NCBI GenBank assembly: GCA_947500415.1
Contig: CANMRT010000001.1
Coordinates: forward strand, 956,982-1,020,981
Direction of reading: 5' to 3'
Length of the DNA stretch: 64,000 nt
Source: an uncultured Roseicyclus sp.
GTDB lineage: Bacteria; Pseudomonadota; Alphaproteobacteria; Rhodobacterales; Rhodobacteraceae
This document shows, piece after piece, positions 42,875 through 52,601 of the stretch; positions within the stretch are counted from its first letter, which is position 1, and the number at the start of each line of letters is the position of its first letter. Made by a program: the position numbers and the translations under genes. The notes beneath the pieces are model-generated. The model saw only the letters and a list, made by a program, of their open reading frames with translations, was not told the DNA's origin and did not search any database.

Positions 42875-43371
42875 GCGGTTTTCGCAAATATCTCGAGCGT
42901 TTCCGTCGCGATGATGAAGGGGCCATCCTGGTCGAATTCGCGTTGGTTCTGCCAATCATGCTTCTGATTTTCGGCCTTTCGATCGAAGCGGCGCGGACCT
43001 TCTGGTCCTATCAGGCGACAATCGCAGGTGTGCGCGACGCGACCCGCTACGTCGGGCGGTCCGAGCAGACCGGTATCTGCGACAACGCAACACCCAACCT
43101 TGATCGATGGCAAACAATCGTGACCGACATAGTGCGCGAGCAAAACAACGGCACTGTGATCTTTCCTTCTTCGATCACAATCAATTCCGTGACGCCTGTT
43201 TTGACGTGTGTGGCTGACGGCGACTTCCGCCTTGCTCAGGTACCGATGGCAACCGTGACGGCTCAGCTTTCGATCACTTTTCCATTCTCCGGCCTGTTCG
43301 ACTTGGTGGGTGCCGAGCTGCCCACAATTGATACGGTGGTCAGCGATACCGGAAGGATCTTTGGCGCATGA
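42871..43371 (+). CDS. TadE-family pseudopilin (first copy)
   Basis: A 166-residue TadE-like protein. A short basic leader (FRKYLERFRRDDEG) is followed by the processing-like site EGAILVEFALVLPIMLLIFG, where Glu and hydrophobic residues match TadE/TadF pseudopilins. The C-terminal periplasmic domain has two cysteines. It should be processed by the prepilin peptidase at 38732. Four-base overlaps link it to tadG and to the next TadE-like gene. Confidence 0.85.
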   Translation: MSGFRKYLERFRRDDEGAILVEFALVLPIMLLIFGLSIEAARTFWSYQATIAGVRDATRYVGRSEQTGICDNATPNLDRWQTIVTDIVREQNNGTVIFPSSITINSVTPVLTCVADGDFRLAQVPMATVTAQLSITFPFSGLFDLVGAELPTIDTVVSDTGRIFGA

Positions 43372-44012
43372 CCCGGTTCGTTTGCCCATATCCGTTACGC
43401 GCCTTCATCAAGGACGAGAAAGGAGCAACCATGGTTGAATATGCCATGGTGATGCCGCTGTTCCTGTTGCTGGCCTTCGGCATATTGGACTTCGGGCGGT
43501 TGGGTTTCTCATACGTGATGGCGCAGAAGGCCACTGAACGTGCCGTGCGCGAAGCCGTCGTCCGCACACCAGTTTGCGCCGGATTGCCCGACGCCAATTC
43601 CCGTGGCGCACTGACAGAGGACACCATCGGAATGCGCTACGGCACGTCCTGCCAAAGTGACCCGCAACTGTGTGCCGATCCCGGAACGTTTAGCTGCACG
43701 GCAGCATCCGGCGGATCAACGGGATCAGAGATATTCACGCAAATTCAGGCGCTTTTACCAACGAACGCCACGCCTGAAAACCTGAGCTTCAGCTATGCCT
43801 TCGACTCTAATCTTGGTTTTTTGGGCGGGCCCTACACACCAGTTGTGACGGTTGAATTGCAGGATCTCGAGTTCGAATTCGTCACCCCGATCGGGGCGTT
43901 GGCGGCCCTTCTAAACACTGAATCCGCCGATGGTTTGGGCCAGTCCTTTGGCTTCCCCGCCATGAGCACAACGTTGCCCGGCGAAGTTCTTCTCGATGGA
44001 GGAAGCACATGA
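43368..44012 (+). CDS. TadE/TadF-family pseudopilin (second copy)
   Basis: A 214-residue TadE-like protein with the same plan as its neighbour: a short leader (FIKDEKG) and the helix GATMVEYAMVMPLFLLLAFG. The periplasmic domain with several cysteines (TPVCAGLP, GTSCQSDPQLCADPGTFSC) is longer than in the first copy. It may correspond to TadF. It overlaps cpaE by 4 bases. Confidence 0.83.
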   Translation: MTRFVCPYPLRAFIKDEKGATMVEYAMVMPLFLLLAFGILDFGRLGFSYVMAQKATERAVREAVVRTPVCAGLPDANSRGALTEDTIGMRYGTSCQSDPQLCADPGTFSCTAASGGSTGSEIFTQIQALLPTNATPENLSFSYAFDSNLGFLGGPYTPVVTVELQDLEFEFVTPIGALAALLNTESADGLGQSFGFPAMSTTLPGEVLLDGGST

Positions 44013-45403
44013 ACGACATCAGTTTCACCTCGCGCCGCACGCGCAACGTATCGGCCTCTGACGATGTTCTGGAGCTCGATCCTTTCGAGCACGCATCTCC
44101 AGCGCCGTTGACCCCGTTTGAGATCGTTCAGGAAGGCACCGAAGAAGCATCCGTCACCCCCGCGCCGAACCAGCGCGCGAACGACGGCACCGAGACCAAC
44201 GCGCCGTCGCGCACCCGTACCATGGTCGTTTCCGAAGTTGCCGGTATGGCCGAGATGGTCGCTCTCGGTCTGGCCAAGGATGATGGCCTTGAGGTGTCCC
44301 ACAAGCGTGTCGCTCTTTCCGATCTTGTCGCAGATCAGGACGTCGATTTGGATGCGATCGACCTGATCGTTTTCCAGGTTCGCACGGGAAATGACGCCGA
44401 CCTAAAGACTTTGCGCGACCTGAAATCCAAGCGCGGTGCGGCGCTGAAGGTCTTGGGCGTGAGCAGCGAAATGCTGAGCCTTGCCACGGCCCGTGCGCTC
44501 ATGGACGCAGGTGTTGACGAGGTTATGCCTTTGACATCGATGCAACCTTCCAGCGCACATGCTGACCAGGTTGAAGCGGCCGTGGATCCAGCGCAGGCGA
44601 TCCAGGCCGGGGTCACGCGCAATGCTGTCATTGTCGCGGTCGCAGGGGCGCGCGGCGGCATCGGGACAACTGCTTTTGCGCTCAATCTCGCGACTGTGCT
44701 GGCACGACGCGCACACAAGAAGGACACAGGCCCATTGCCTAGAGTTGCCGTTGTCGATTTCGATTTTCAGAACGGCGTGCTGGGGGCGTCCATCGATATC
44801 CATGACGGCGGCGCTTATCTGGAGCTTCTCAAGGGAGAAGTTGAACCAGACCAGACTTTTGTCAAACGCGCACTGGTACCATACGATGATGGCGGCTTCG
44901 ACGTCTTGTCTGCCCCGGCCAGCATTGCACCGCTCGACGCGCTGACGCCTGGCATGGTCGCCACATTGCTGGATGAGCTTCGGCTTGCCTATGACTATGT
45001 GGTCCTCGACCTTCCGCGTTCTCTTGTCGACTGGGTGGACCCGGTTCTTGTCCGTGCGGATCGGCTGTACATCCTTGGCGACACCACTGTGCACACTGTC
45101 CGCCAGATGCGCCGCATGATTGACCTTTATGCGGACGATCACGCGGCCCTTCCGATTGACCTTGTGGTGTCGAAGCAGACCAGGCCGTTCATTCCGGGTG
45201 CCGACATCAAGGAGGCCGAAACCTTTCTTGAGCGCAAACTCGAATTCTGGGTGCCCGATGACAGTCGTTCGGCCAAGCGTGCGAATGACAAGGGCCGACC
45301 TATTCTGCATGAACGCCCAAAGTCTCCGATCGCCAAGGCCATGGCCCCCGCCATTGGCGTTCTGCGCGAGATGCAAGCCTCTACGACCCGGCGGAGGGCG
45401 TGA
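44009..45403 (+). CDS. cpaE: Pilus assembly/localisation ATPase CpaE/TadZ
   Basis: A MinD/ParA-like protein that directs the Tad machine to its cell pole. The 464-residue protein has an N-terminal receiver-like domain, then an ATPase domain starting at about residue 208. It has a deviant Walker A (GARGGIGTTAFALNLATVL, without the usual lysine pair) and VAVVDFDFQNG and VVLDLPRSLVDW. The missing lysine is also seen in some TadZ proteins and suggests weak or no ATP hydrolysis. cpaF follows after 3 bp. Confidence 0.9.
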   Translation: MNDISFTSRRTRNVSASDDVLELDPFEHASPAPLTPFEIVQEGTEEASVTPAPNQRANDGTETNAPSRTRTMVVSEVAGMAEMVALGLAKDDGLEVSHKRVALSDLVADQDVDLDAIDLIVFQVRTGNDADLKTLRDLKSKRGAALKVLGVSSEMLSLATARALMDAGVDEVMPLTSMQPSSAHADQVEAAVDPAQAIQAGVTRNAVIVAVAGARGGIGTTAFALNLATVLARRAHKKDTGPLPRVAVVDFDFQNGVLGASIDIHDGGAYLELLKGEVEPDQTFVKRALVPYDDGGFDVLSAPASIAPLDALTPGMVATLLDELRLAYDYVVLDLPRSLVDWVDPVLVRADRLYILGDTTVHTVRQMRRMIDLYADDHAALPIDLVVSKQTRPFIPGADIKEAETFLERKLEFWVPDDSRSAKRANDKGRPILHERPKSPIAKAMAPAIGVLREMQASTTRRRA

Positions 45404-45406
45404 TCC

Positions 45407-46870
45407 ATGGGTGTCTTTTCAGAATTTCGCAAAGGCCGCGATGGCGCAACCGGCACCCCCACAAACGATGCCGCGCCGGAAGCTATTTCTCGCACGCGCA
45501 GTCCAGTGCCTGTAGAACCGACACGCACCCCCACCGAGCCAACTTTGACCCGCGTCGATGGATCCGCCGCCGCCGAGGCAAGCCGACTGACAAACGATGT
45601 CGAATGGTTCGAGCTGAAAAAGAACCTGCATGACGCCGTTTTGGAGCAGATGAACCTTTCGATGATCGAAAAGGTTGATCGTGCCGAACTGCGCCGTGAG
45701 TTGAGCGCGCTGATCGTGCAGCATTTGTCAGAGGCTGACATCACCCTTGGCGCGGACCAATTCAAAAAACTTGTGTCGGAACTGCTGGATGAGGTTCTGG
45801 GCCTTGGACCCCTTGAGCCGTTTTTGAAAGACAACAGCGTATCGGACATTCTCGTGAACGGTCATGACAGCATTTACGTGGAACGCTACGGACTTCTGGA
45901 ACGGTCTGGTGCGACGTTCCGCGACGAGAAACACTTGCTGCGGATCATCGACAAAATCGTAAGCCGTGTTGGACGCCGCATCGACGAGAGCCAACCATAT
46001 GTCGACGCGCGCTTGCCCGACGGAAGTCGCGTGAACGCGATCATTCGGCCCTGTGCCATTGACGGTCCATCGCTGTCGATCCGCAAATTCTCAGCCGACA
46101 AATTGACGTTGGAGGGAATGGTCAAGTTCGGCGCGCTCAGCGAAGGCGCCGCCCGGTTTCTTGAAAGTGCGGTTGCAGCCCGGATGAATATCCTGATTTC
46201 GGGCGGCACTGGTTCGGGCAAGACAACTTTGCTCAACGCCCTCTCTTCGTTTGTTGATCCCCGCCAACGCATCGTGACCATTGAAGACGCGGCCGAATTG
46301 CAGCTGCAGCAAGACCATGTAGTCCGTTTGGAAACGCGCCCAACAAACACCGAGGGCGCAGGCGAAATCAACCAGCGTACCCTTGTGAAAAACGCCCTTC
46401 GGATGCGCCCGGACCGCATCATCATCGGCGAGGTCCGGGGCTCGGAAGCCTTTGACATGTTGCAGGCGATGAACACTGGCCATGACGGGTCGATGACTAC
46501 AATTCACGCAAACACGGCGCGGGACGCATTGAGTCGCCTGGAGCAGATGCTTGTGATGATCGGCGGGGATTTCCCGCTGTCGGCCGCACGTACGCAACTT
46601 GCTTCCGGTATCAACATCGTAATCCAGCTCAATCGCCTGTCGGACGGCTCGCGGCGCGTGATGAGCATCTCCGAAATCAACGGTCTCGAGAGCTCAACCG
46701 TCCTTATGCAGGAGATCTATAGGTTCACGCGTAAGGGTCGGGATTCAGATGGTCGCGTGATCGGGCGGTTTGGGCCAACGGGTGTGCGACCCCGTTGTGT
46801 CGAAGCGATTGAAGCTGCGGGCTTTTCCATACCGGTTTCGGCCTTCACGGCCGAGGAGCCTGACGTATGA
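45407..46870 (+). CDS. cpaF: Tad pilus ATPase CpaF/TadA
   Basis: A secretion-type hexameric ATPase that drives extension and retraction of the Flp pilus. The 487-residue protein has an N-terminal linker, the N2 region (KDNSVSDILVNGHDSIYVER), Walker A GGTGSGKTTLLNAL at about residue 266, the Asp box IVTIEDAAELQLQ, Walker B-like RMRPDRIIIGEVRGSEAFDM and the His box DGSMTTIHANT. Length and order are typical. It overlaps tadB by 4 bases. Confidence 0.95.
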   Translation: MGVFSEFRKGRDGATGTPTNDAAPEAISRTRSPVPVEPTRTPTEPTLTRVDGSAAAEASRLTNDVEWFELKKNLHDAVLEQMNLSMIEKVDRAELRRELSALIVQHLSEADITLGADQFKKLVSELLDEVLGLGPLEPFLKDNSVSDILVNGHDSIYVERYGLLERSGATFRDEKHLLRIIDKIVSRVGRRIDESQPYVDARLPDGSRVNAIIRPCAIDGPSLSIRKFSADKLTLEGMVKFGALSEGAARFLESAVAARMNILISGGTGSGKTTLLNALSSFVDPRQRIVTIEDAAELQLQQDHVVRLETRPTNTEGAGEINQRTLVKNALRMRPDRIIIGEVRGSEAFDMLQAMNTGHDGSMTTIHANTARDALSRLEQMLVMIGGDFPLSAARTQLASGINIVIQLNRLSDGSRRVMSISEINGLESSTVLMQEIYRFTRKGRDSDGRVIGRFGPTGVRPRCVEAIEAAGFSIPVSAFTAEEPDV

Positions 46871-47835
46871 CGCAATTCAGTTCCCTCGATATCAGGTATT
46901 TCTTCGCCGTTTGCATCGTGATTGGTGTGTTGATCGCGCTTGAAGGCGTTCGCCAGTTGCTGTGGGGGGCCGATACCGGGGCCAAGTCCAGAACCCGGCG
47001 ACTGCAAAATCTGACAGCACAGACCTCGGTCGACGGGGAACTCGGGAAGCTGCGCGTTCGGGTCGAACGATCAGCGCTCGAATCCATTCCTTACTTTGGC
47101 GATATTCCACGTCGGATGAAGCAGGCCGGAATGACCCTCAAACCGCGTTTGCTGTTGATGATCTCCGCACTGGCAACGGCGGTGCTGTTCCTGCTGCTTC
47201 AAAGCTATGTGAATGCGGTCGTGGCAGCCGCGGCCGCGATCCTCATCGGGATGATCCTTCCGATGTCGGTTATCAACATCTTCCGTAAGCGACGTATTGA
47301 GGCTTTTGTGAAAGCATTGCCCGAAGCGCTGGACCTTATGCGCCGCGGTTTGTCGGTCGGGCACCCATTGAACGTTACCATCCAAAATGTGTCGTCTACG
47401 TTGCCGGGTCCAATTGCCGAAGAATTCGCCATTGTTGCCGCCCAGATCGCCTACGGAGAGACATTGCAGGACGCTGTCTTCGAATTGGCGAAGCGCATGG
47501 ATCAGGAAGACGTCTATTATCTGGCGGCGACGATCCAGCTTCAGCACAGTGCAGGGGGCAACCTCGGAGCGGTGCTTGGCACCCTGTCGAAGGTGATCCG
47601 CAAACGTTTTGCGATGCGACGCCGCATCAAGGCCGTGAGCTCGGAGGGTCGCATTTCGGCGGTGATCCTGACGGCGCTCCCGTTCGGCATGTACGCGGGC
47701 ACGCTTTTGACCGCGCCAAACTACTACTCCGGCGTATCCGACGATCCGCTATTCATACCGATGTGTATCGGCATCGTCTTCTTCGTGGTTGGGAACGGCT
47801 TGATGCTGCACAAGCTCGTCTCGTTCCGTTTCTGA
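46867..47835 (+). CDS. tadB: Tad pilus inner-membrane platform protein TadB
   Basis: A type II/IV-secretion F-domain protein of 322 residues that forms the inner-membrane platform with TadC. It has an N-terminal membrane helix, a pair of helices near residues 95-140 (LLMISALATAVLFLLLQSYV), and the GspF-type cytoplasmic domain (ALPEALDLMRRGLSVGHPLN). Two C-terminal membrane helices follow. It sits directly between cpaF and tadC as in other tad loci. Confidence 0.92.
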   Translation: MTQFSSLDIRYFFAVCIVIGVLIALEGVRQLLWGADTGAKSRTRRLQNLTAQTSVDGELGKLRVRVERSALESIPYFGDIPRRMKQAGMTLKPRLLLMISALATAVLFLLLQSYVNAVVAAAAAILIGMILPMSVINIFRKRRIEAFVKALPEALDLMRRGLSVGHPLNVTIQNVSSTLPGPIAEEFAIVAAQIAYGETLQDAVFELAKRMDQEDVYYLAATIQLQHSAGGNLGAVLGTLSKVIRKRFAMRRRIKAVSSEGRISAVILTALPFGMYAGTLLTAPNYYSGVSDDPLFIPMCIGIVFFVVGNGLMLHKLVSFRF

Positions 47836-47848
47836 AGGGCACAGCGAA

Positions 47849-48841
47849 ATGGACCAGATGATCTTTGAAGGCCTGACTGTTGCGATCGACAGAAGAACGA
47901 TCTTCATGCTCGCGCTTGGCGTGTCCGTCCTGTGTGTCTTCCTGGGCATATTCTCAACGTTTGCGGGGCGTGACCCGGTGGTTGAACGCATGCGCGCGGC
48001 ATCCGCGACATATGGCAGAGATAGTCGTCGGCGGGATTTGCTGAAGACACCAGATCAGATGCCCGAAGGCGTTCTGAAAGCTCTTATCCCCGAAAAACGC
48101 TCCGAGCGTACGCAAATCCGCGCTCAGTTGCAGCGCGCGGGATTTGATAGTCCAAACACAGTACGAAACTTCTTCGTGCTGCGCCTTGGGCTTGCGATGT
48201 TCGCTCCCACACTTGCCATCCTCGTCTTTTCGATACGCGAATTCTTTGGCATGCCATCATCGATCGATGAATGGCTCAATGGCATCACCAATCTGCAGGC
48301 CACTCAGACAGTCGCGGTTTTGACTGCCATCGGCTTCTACACGCCCACGTTCTGGTTGAACCGAAAGATCAAGGCGCGTCAGGTGCAGATTCAATTGGGT
48401 TTTCCCAACGCGCTGGACCTGTTGCAGATCGCCACTGAGGCGGGTCTTGGGTTCGATGCTGCAATGACCCGCGTTGGACAGAGACTGGCCTATGTTTGCG
48501 AGCCGGTCTCCGAAGAATTCCTGATGTGCCAGGCGGAAATCCTGGCCAGCCGCGACCGGCGGCAGGCGCTTGAGGACATGGCCGAACGCATGGGCGTAGA
48601 AGAAGTAGACGCTTTTGTGCAGGTTGTTGTCCAATCCATGGAGTATGGCACGTCCATCTCGACCGCGTTGAATGCCTATGCACTTGAGATGCGCGAGACC
48701 CGTGAAATGAAGGCCGTCGAAAAGGCCAACAAGCTGCCGGTCCAGATGTCCGCTGTAATGGCCTCGATGATGCTGCCCGCGCTATTCTTGATTACGTTGG
48801 GACCAACGGTCATTCGATACCTCGAAGTTTTCGGTGACTAG
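47849..48841 (+). CDS. tadC: Tad pilus inner-membrane platform protein TadC
   Basis: A 330-residue GspF-type platform protein, partner of TadB. It has an N-terminal membrane helix (IFMLALGVSVLCVFLGIFST), a membrane pair near residues 110-170, and the F-domain (FPNALDLLQIATEAGLGFDAAMTRV, VVQSMEYGTSISTAL). C-terminal helices follow (AVMASMMLPALFLITLGPTV). It is the last recognisable gene of the locus; no tadD follows. Confidence 0.92.
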   Translation: MDQMIFEGLTVAIDRRTIFMLALGVSVLCVFLGIFSTFAGRDPVVERMRAASATYGRDSRRRDLLKTPDQMPEGVLKALIPEKRSERTQIRAQLQRAGFDSPNTVRNFFVLRLGLAMFAPTLAILVFSIREFFGMPSSIDEWLNGITNLQATQTVAVLTAIGFYTPTFWLNRKIKARQVQIQLGFPNALDLLQIATEAGLGFDAAMTRVGQRLAYVCEPVSEEFLMCQAEILASRDRRQALEDMAERMGVEEVDAFVQVVVQSMEYGTSISTALNAYALEMRETREMKAVEKANKLPVQMSAVMASMMLPALFLITLGPTVIRYLEVFGD

Positions 48842-50247
48842 TTTGACAGCCCGCAAGGCAACGGCTTGACGGCGGTTTTGAAAATGGCCGAACAATCGAG
48901 ACTACCCGCTGAACTTGATAAAGGAACTCGGGATCAGTGTGATTTTGATTTGGAAACGCGAAATCACACGCGTGGCTCTTCACTAACGGGAGCAACGACT
49001 TCTGCGATGGCTAGAGCGTCTTTTGACGCAGCGCCAGGGTATAGAACGATGCTGCCCCTGTTCGTGAGACCAAGCAGCATTTGACCTGCGCAAAGATCAC
49101 TAATTCGCTTGAATTGTCGTGCCACCCAAGTGGGTCGAATGGGATGCATGTCGTAGGCACTGACCTTTTGACCGGTGGAGGGAATCAAGCCCCGGATAAT
49201 CCGCCGATATTGGCGGGCAAAGATGTGCAGGCGCTTTCGAAAGTGGCTGGGCCAACGATACTCCCAGCCGACCGAGAATCCTCGTTCACTCACTTCTTCA
49301 TAGCGGTGCGCGTCCCTTCAGGGGATGCCATGTGCAGCAAATTCTGAGGTTTTCGTTGCAGAACAGAGACGTGTTCTTCGATCTGACCGGCGGAGGTCGG
49401 CTTCGGCTGATCTTGATGTGTGACGCGGAGAGTGTACATTTGAAATATTTCAGGCGAATTGGGCAGTTGGCAAACTTGCGAAGCTCGCCTAGGTCGACGA
49501 AAGAATTTCGACTGCCGTGCGTTCGCTGCCTCTGGTAATGCTGTCGGGAATGAAGTCGGAATTTCTCGCCGAATTCATTTGCAATAGTCAAATATTCTTG
49601 GCGGACCGCATTTCTTTGTCAGCTTTGCGGAATAGGTTGTCTCAAGGTTCTTGAAGGCTTGAAACAAATCATCCTTCGGCCATCCTGCAGATGGACTCTC
49701 AATCGTATCGAATGCGCTGTCCAGTCTCACCAATTCCAATAATCTAGCGCCCATCAATGGCCAAGATGGCCGCCGCGCAAAATCAGCCAGGCTGGCAATA
49801 CCTAAGTTCTCCATTATGTCAGGAATTGCCAGTGTCGCGCCCTTCGGGGACAGTTGTACGGTGCAAAACCAGTGAAACTTGTACCTGTTTGCATCACGGT
49901 TAGGTATGAAAGCTGCCGTTCAAGCGACCACGGCTCAGATCTGGAAAGACTGCAGAGCGTGAGTTGACCCGCACCTTGCTTAGCAGTGGCAGCGAAAGTC
50001 CGGTTCCACGGGCCGGATCGCAGCAATCGACTTTATGGATCTATGGCAGGTACGGGCCGCAAGCCTCTTCTACCAAGAGTCCGCCCAACGCAACAATTAG
50101 GGGAACTCGGAAATTGGTTCTGCGCGTTACCGTTCGATTATGCCAAAGCGTGGTGCGAGGGAACGCCACTTGCCAATATTGGACGCGCCGTGGTCAGCTA
50201 AGATTACGGGCATCTAAAGGGTGCCGAATATCTTTGGAGCCATGGCT
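48842..50247. other. Gene-poor stretch downstream of the tad locus
   Basis: About 1.4 kb without a convincing complete gene. Short frames on both strands lack ribosome sites and family features. The one protein-like part is the start-less frame at 49575-49919. The place where tadD or other tad genes often lie is thus empty or degenerate. Confidence 0.5.
49575..49919 (-). pseudogene. Possible relic of a gene 3' end
   Basis: A 115-codon frame open from a stop at 49920-49922 to a stop at 49575. Its composition is protein-like (SLADFARRPSWPLMGARLLE, DDLFQAFKNLETTYSAKL). It has no start codon in the upstream third, and the ATG at 49814 lies mid-way without a ribosome site. It looks like the C-terminal remnant of a lost gene. 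The family was not recognised. Confidence 0.35.
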
Positions 50248-52218
50248 ATGAACCCAGAACAGGTCCTTGCTCTCCTCTCTGCTTTGCTTGGAGAGCCTGC
50301 GGATACCACCGAGCTTGAAGCTCGGTTTGCCAACGGCGGCGATCCGCGATACCCGATCGAAATCGTATCATGTACCCGCCCGGTAGCACCTGACGAGATT
50401 GACGGTCAGACGGTAATTTGCGGTACGGTGGCGGTACCCGAAGATCACGCAGATCCCGAAAGCCGAGTGTTAAATCTCAGCTTCATCGTTTTTCGGGCCC
50501 GTTCACTCGCGCCTGTTACCGATCCTGTCGTCTATCTGCACGGCGGACCAGGCGGCGGTACGGTTCAATCGGTTCGCGCGCTCAGCTTCTTTTTCGACCA
50601 TCTCAGGGGCCGCAGGGACATCGTGGCTTTTGACCAGCGCGGTGTTGACGCCAGCGCCCCAGACATGGATTGCTTCGGAACTTTGGCCGAAAACATTGAG
50701 CCAATTGTGGACCAATTGGGTGGAGCACATCTGCCCGAACTTGAGCAAACCATCGTTCGCGAATGCATCGCGGAACTGGATGGACGCGGTTTTGACCTTC
50801 CGCAGTTCAACACAACCCAAAACGCTTTGGATGTGCAGGCCGTGATGTCGGCTCTGGGCTACTCAGAATACAACATCTACGGCGTGTCGTACGGCACGAA
50901 ACTTGCTTTGGAGGTTATGCGATCCGCTCCAGACGGCGTTCGTTCGGTCGTGTTGGACAGCGTCGCGCCGCCACAGATCCCGCTCTATGACACGCTGTTT
51001 GTTCCGCACACAGAAGCCATCCGGAACACCTTCGCCCCATGCGAAGTGGACCCGACCTGTGCAGAAGCGTATCCCAATATCACACAACGTTTTTTCGATC
51101 TGTTGGAGCAGCTTGAAGCCTCACCCTTGCATGTGTCGGGACTTGAGTTGGATGGCGAGACGCTGTTTGCGGTCTTCGCGGCCCGCAACAATTGGTCCGA
51201 TCCAGATATTCGCGGCTTCACGACCTACGCACCCGCACTCGTGAGTGCGTTGGAAGACGGCAATGTCGATCTCATGACGCAAATATTTGACGGTCAGATC
51301 CCGCCCCCATCCAACCCAGAGGCCTTGATCGCCGGAGCAGTGGGCCTAAGTCCGGAGGAACAGGTGCTTGCGCAAGCTGCCCTCAACGCGATGTCGCAAA
51401 TGACAATCGCCTCTGACACGGCGTCATCTGTTTTGGAGCAATTGGAGGCGGATCGCGACCTTGATGCCGGGCCTCTGTCTTTGGGCGAGTATTTTGATGA
51501 TGAGCTTGAGCATGCCTTCGTCGCCTTGCCCGAACGTGAAGATCGTGTGGCGTTCGCGCGCGACTACCTAAACCTTCGTTTTGTCGCGCCTAGCGCAGGA
51601 GCGCTCCTGGATCTCGTACGCTCCCATTTCGATGGGCCAACCGCGGCCCGCCTGGAGTCGCTTATTGCAGTGCTAAACCCCGAAGAGGTCGAACGCGTTT
51701 TCGGGCTGATTGCCATGGACAATGCAGGATTGGCGACTGTGATGGAGGGTGAATTCGAGCTCTACCTCTATGCGTGTCAGGAAGACTTTGCAGACGGCTT
51801 CAACTCCGCCGCAGGGTTTGGCGAAACTGTCGTGAATCTGGGCTATGGACCGTTGATGACGGCAGCACTCGCCAATGTACCCAGCCTTTACAGCGATTGC
51901 GCCGAGTTCAATCCGGTGCCCCGCGACAATTACCTTGAGCCTGTCAGCTCAGACATTCCGGTATTGGTTTTCTCTGGCGAGATTGACACTCAGACAGCCG
52001 CATCCTGGGGCGAGCTGACAGCAGAGACTCTGTCGAACAGCCAGTCATTTCTTTTCCCGGAAACAGGGCATGGCGCGCTCCTGTTTGGCCAATGCGCGCG
52101 AGATATCGGCGAGGCGTTTTTGGAGACCCCAAGCGCCGCAATCGATGGTGCCTGCGTGGCCGATTTGCGGCTGCCGTACCTTATGCCTGACGGAAGCTTC
52201 CTGGCGGTTGAGGATTGA
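50248..52218 (+). CDS. Alpha/beta-hydrolase of the tripeptidyl/prolyl aminopeptidase type
   Basis: The 656-residue serine hydrolase has the oxyanion/HGGPG motif VVYLHGGPGGGTVQS, the fold strand IVAFDQRGVDAS and the nucleophile elbow GVSYGTKLA. The catalytic acid is in FSGEIDTQTAASW and the histidine in FPETGHGALLFG, a TAP-like C-terminal arrangement. Such enzymes remove N-terminal proline or short peptides. Unusually, no signal peptide is visible at the N-terminus. The ATG at 50248 has GGAG 8 bp upstream; GTG 50221 and ATG 50242 are alternatives. Two unrecognised envelope proteins follow. Confidence 0.85.
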   Translation: MNPEQVLALLSALLGEPADTTELEARFANGGDPRYPIEIVSCTRPVAPDEIDGQTVICGTVAVPEDHADPESRVLNLSFIVFRARSLAPVTDPVVYLHGGPGGGTVQSVRALSFFFDHLRGRRDIVAFDQRGVDASAPDMDCFGTLAENIEPIVDQLGGAHLPELEQTIVRECIAELDGRGFDLPQFNTTQNALDVQAVMSALGYSEYNIYGVSYGTKLALEVMRSAPDGVRSVVLDSVAPPQIPLYDTLFVPHTEAIRNTFAPCEVDPTCAEAYPNITQRFFDLLEQLEASPLHVSGLELDGETLFAVFAARNNWSDPDIRGFTTYAPALVSALEDGNVDLMTQIFDGQIPPPSNPEALIAGAVGLSPEEQVLAQAALNAMSQMTIASDTASSVLEQLEADRDLDAGPLSLGEYFDDELEHAFVALPEREDRVAFARDYLNLRFVAPSAGALLDLVRSHFDGPTAARLESLIAVLNPEEVERVFGLIAMDNAGLATVMEGEFELYLYACQEDFADGFNSAAGFGETVVNLGYGPLMTAALANVPSLYSDCAEFNPVPRDNYLEPVSSDIPVLVFSGEIDTQTAASWGELTAETLSNSQSFLFPETGHGALLFGQCARDIGEAFLETPSAAIDGACVADLRLPYLMPDGSFLAVED

Positions 52219-52262
52219 AGTGAGCACAGAAGCCGACCAACACCTTAGTTCAGGAGAGGTAC

Positions 52263-52559
52263 ATGAAAGCCCTCATATCAGCGATACCATTGATAGTCTG
52301 TTCCGCCGCTTCGGTGAGCGCCTTCGATCGCCAAACGACGGTAGCGCTGGAATTGTGTCACAGCTATCTCTGGGAGGTTCCCGAATTCGCGGATCTGCCT
52401 AACGCAGCAATTTCGGTTTTTCCCGGTCTATTCGACGACAATACAATAACGGTGTTTTGGAATGTCTATTGGGATGATCCCATGACGCGCGTTGCAGGCA
52501 ATTGTACGATTGTTAACGGAGCTCTGGAGGGGTTCGAGAACTACCTTGATCTGAATTAA
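52263..52559 (+). CDS. Small exported protein of unknown function
   Basis: The 98-residue protein has a signal peptide (MKALISAIPLIVCSAASVSA) with cleavage expected before FDRQ. The mature 78 residues have two cysteines (ELCHSYLW and GNCTIVNG) that could form a disulfide. A GGAGAGG ribosome site precedes the ATG. It starts 45 bp after the hydrolase in the same direction. No family was recognised. Confidence 0.7.
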   Translation: MKALISAIPLIVCSAASVSAFDRQTTVALELCHSYLWEVPEFADLPNAAISVFPGLFDDNTITVFWNVYWDDPMTRVAGNCTIVNGALEGFENYLDLN

Positions 52560-52601
52560 CATGGCCTTCGTGCATCGCAGCAATGGCCGCGCGGTCTGGC
52601 C

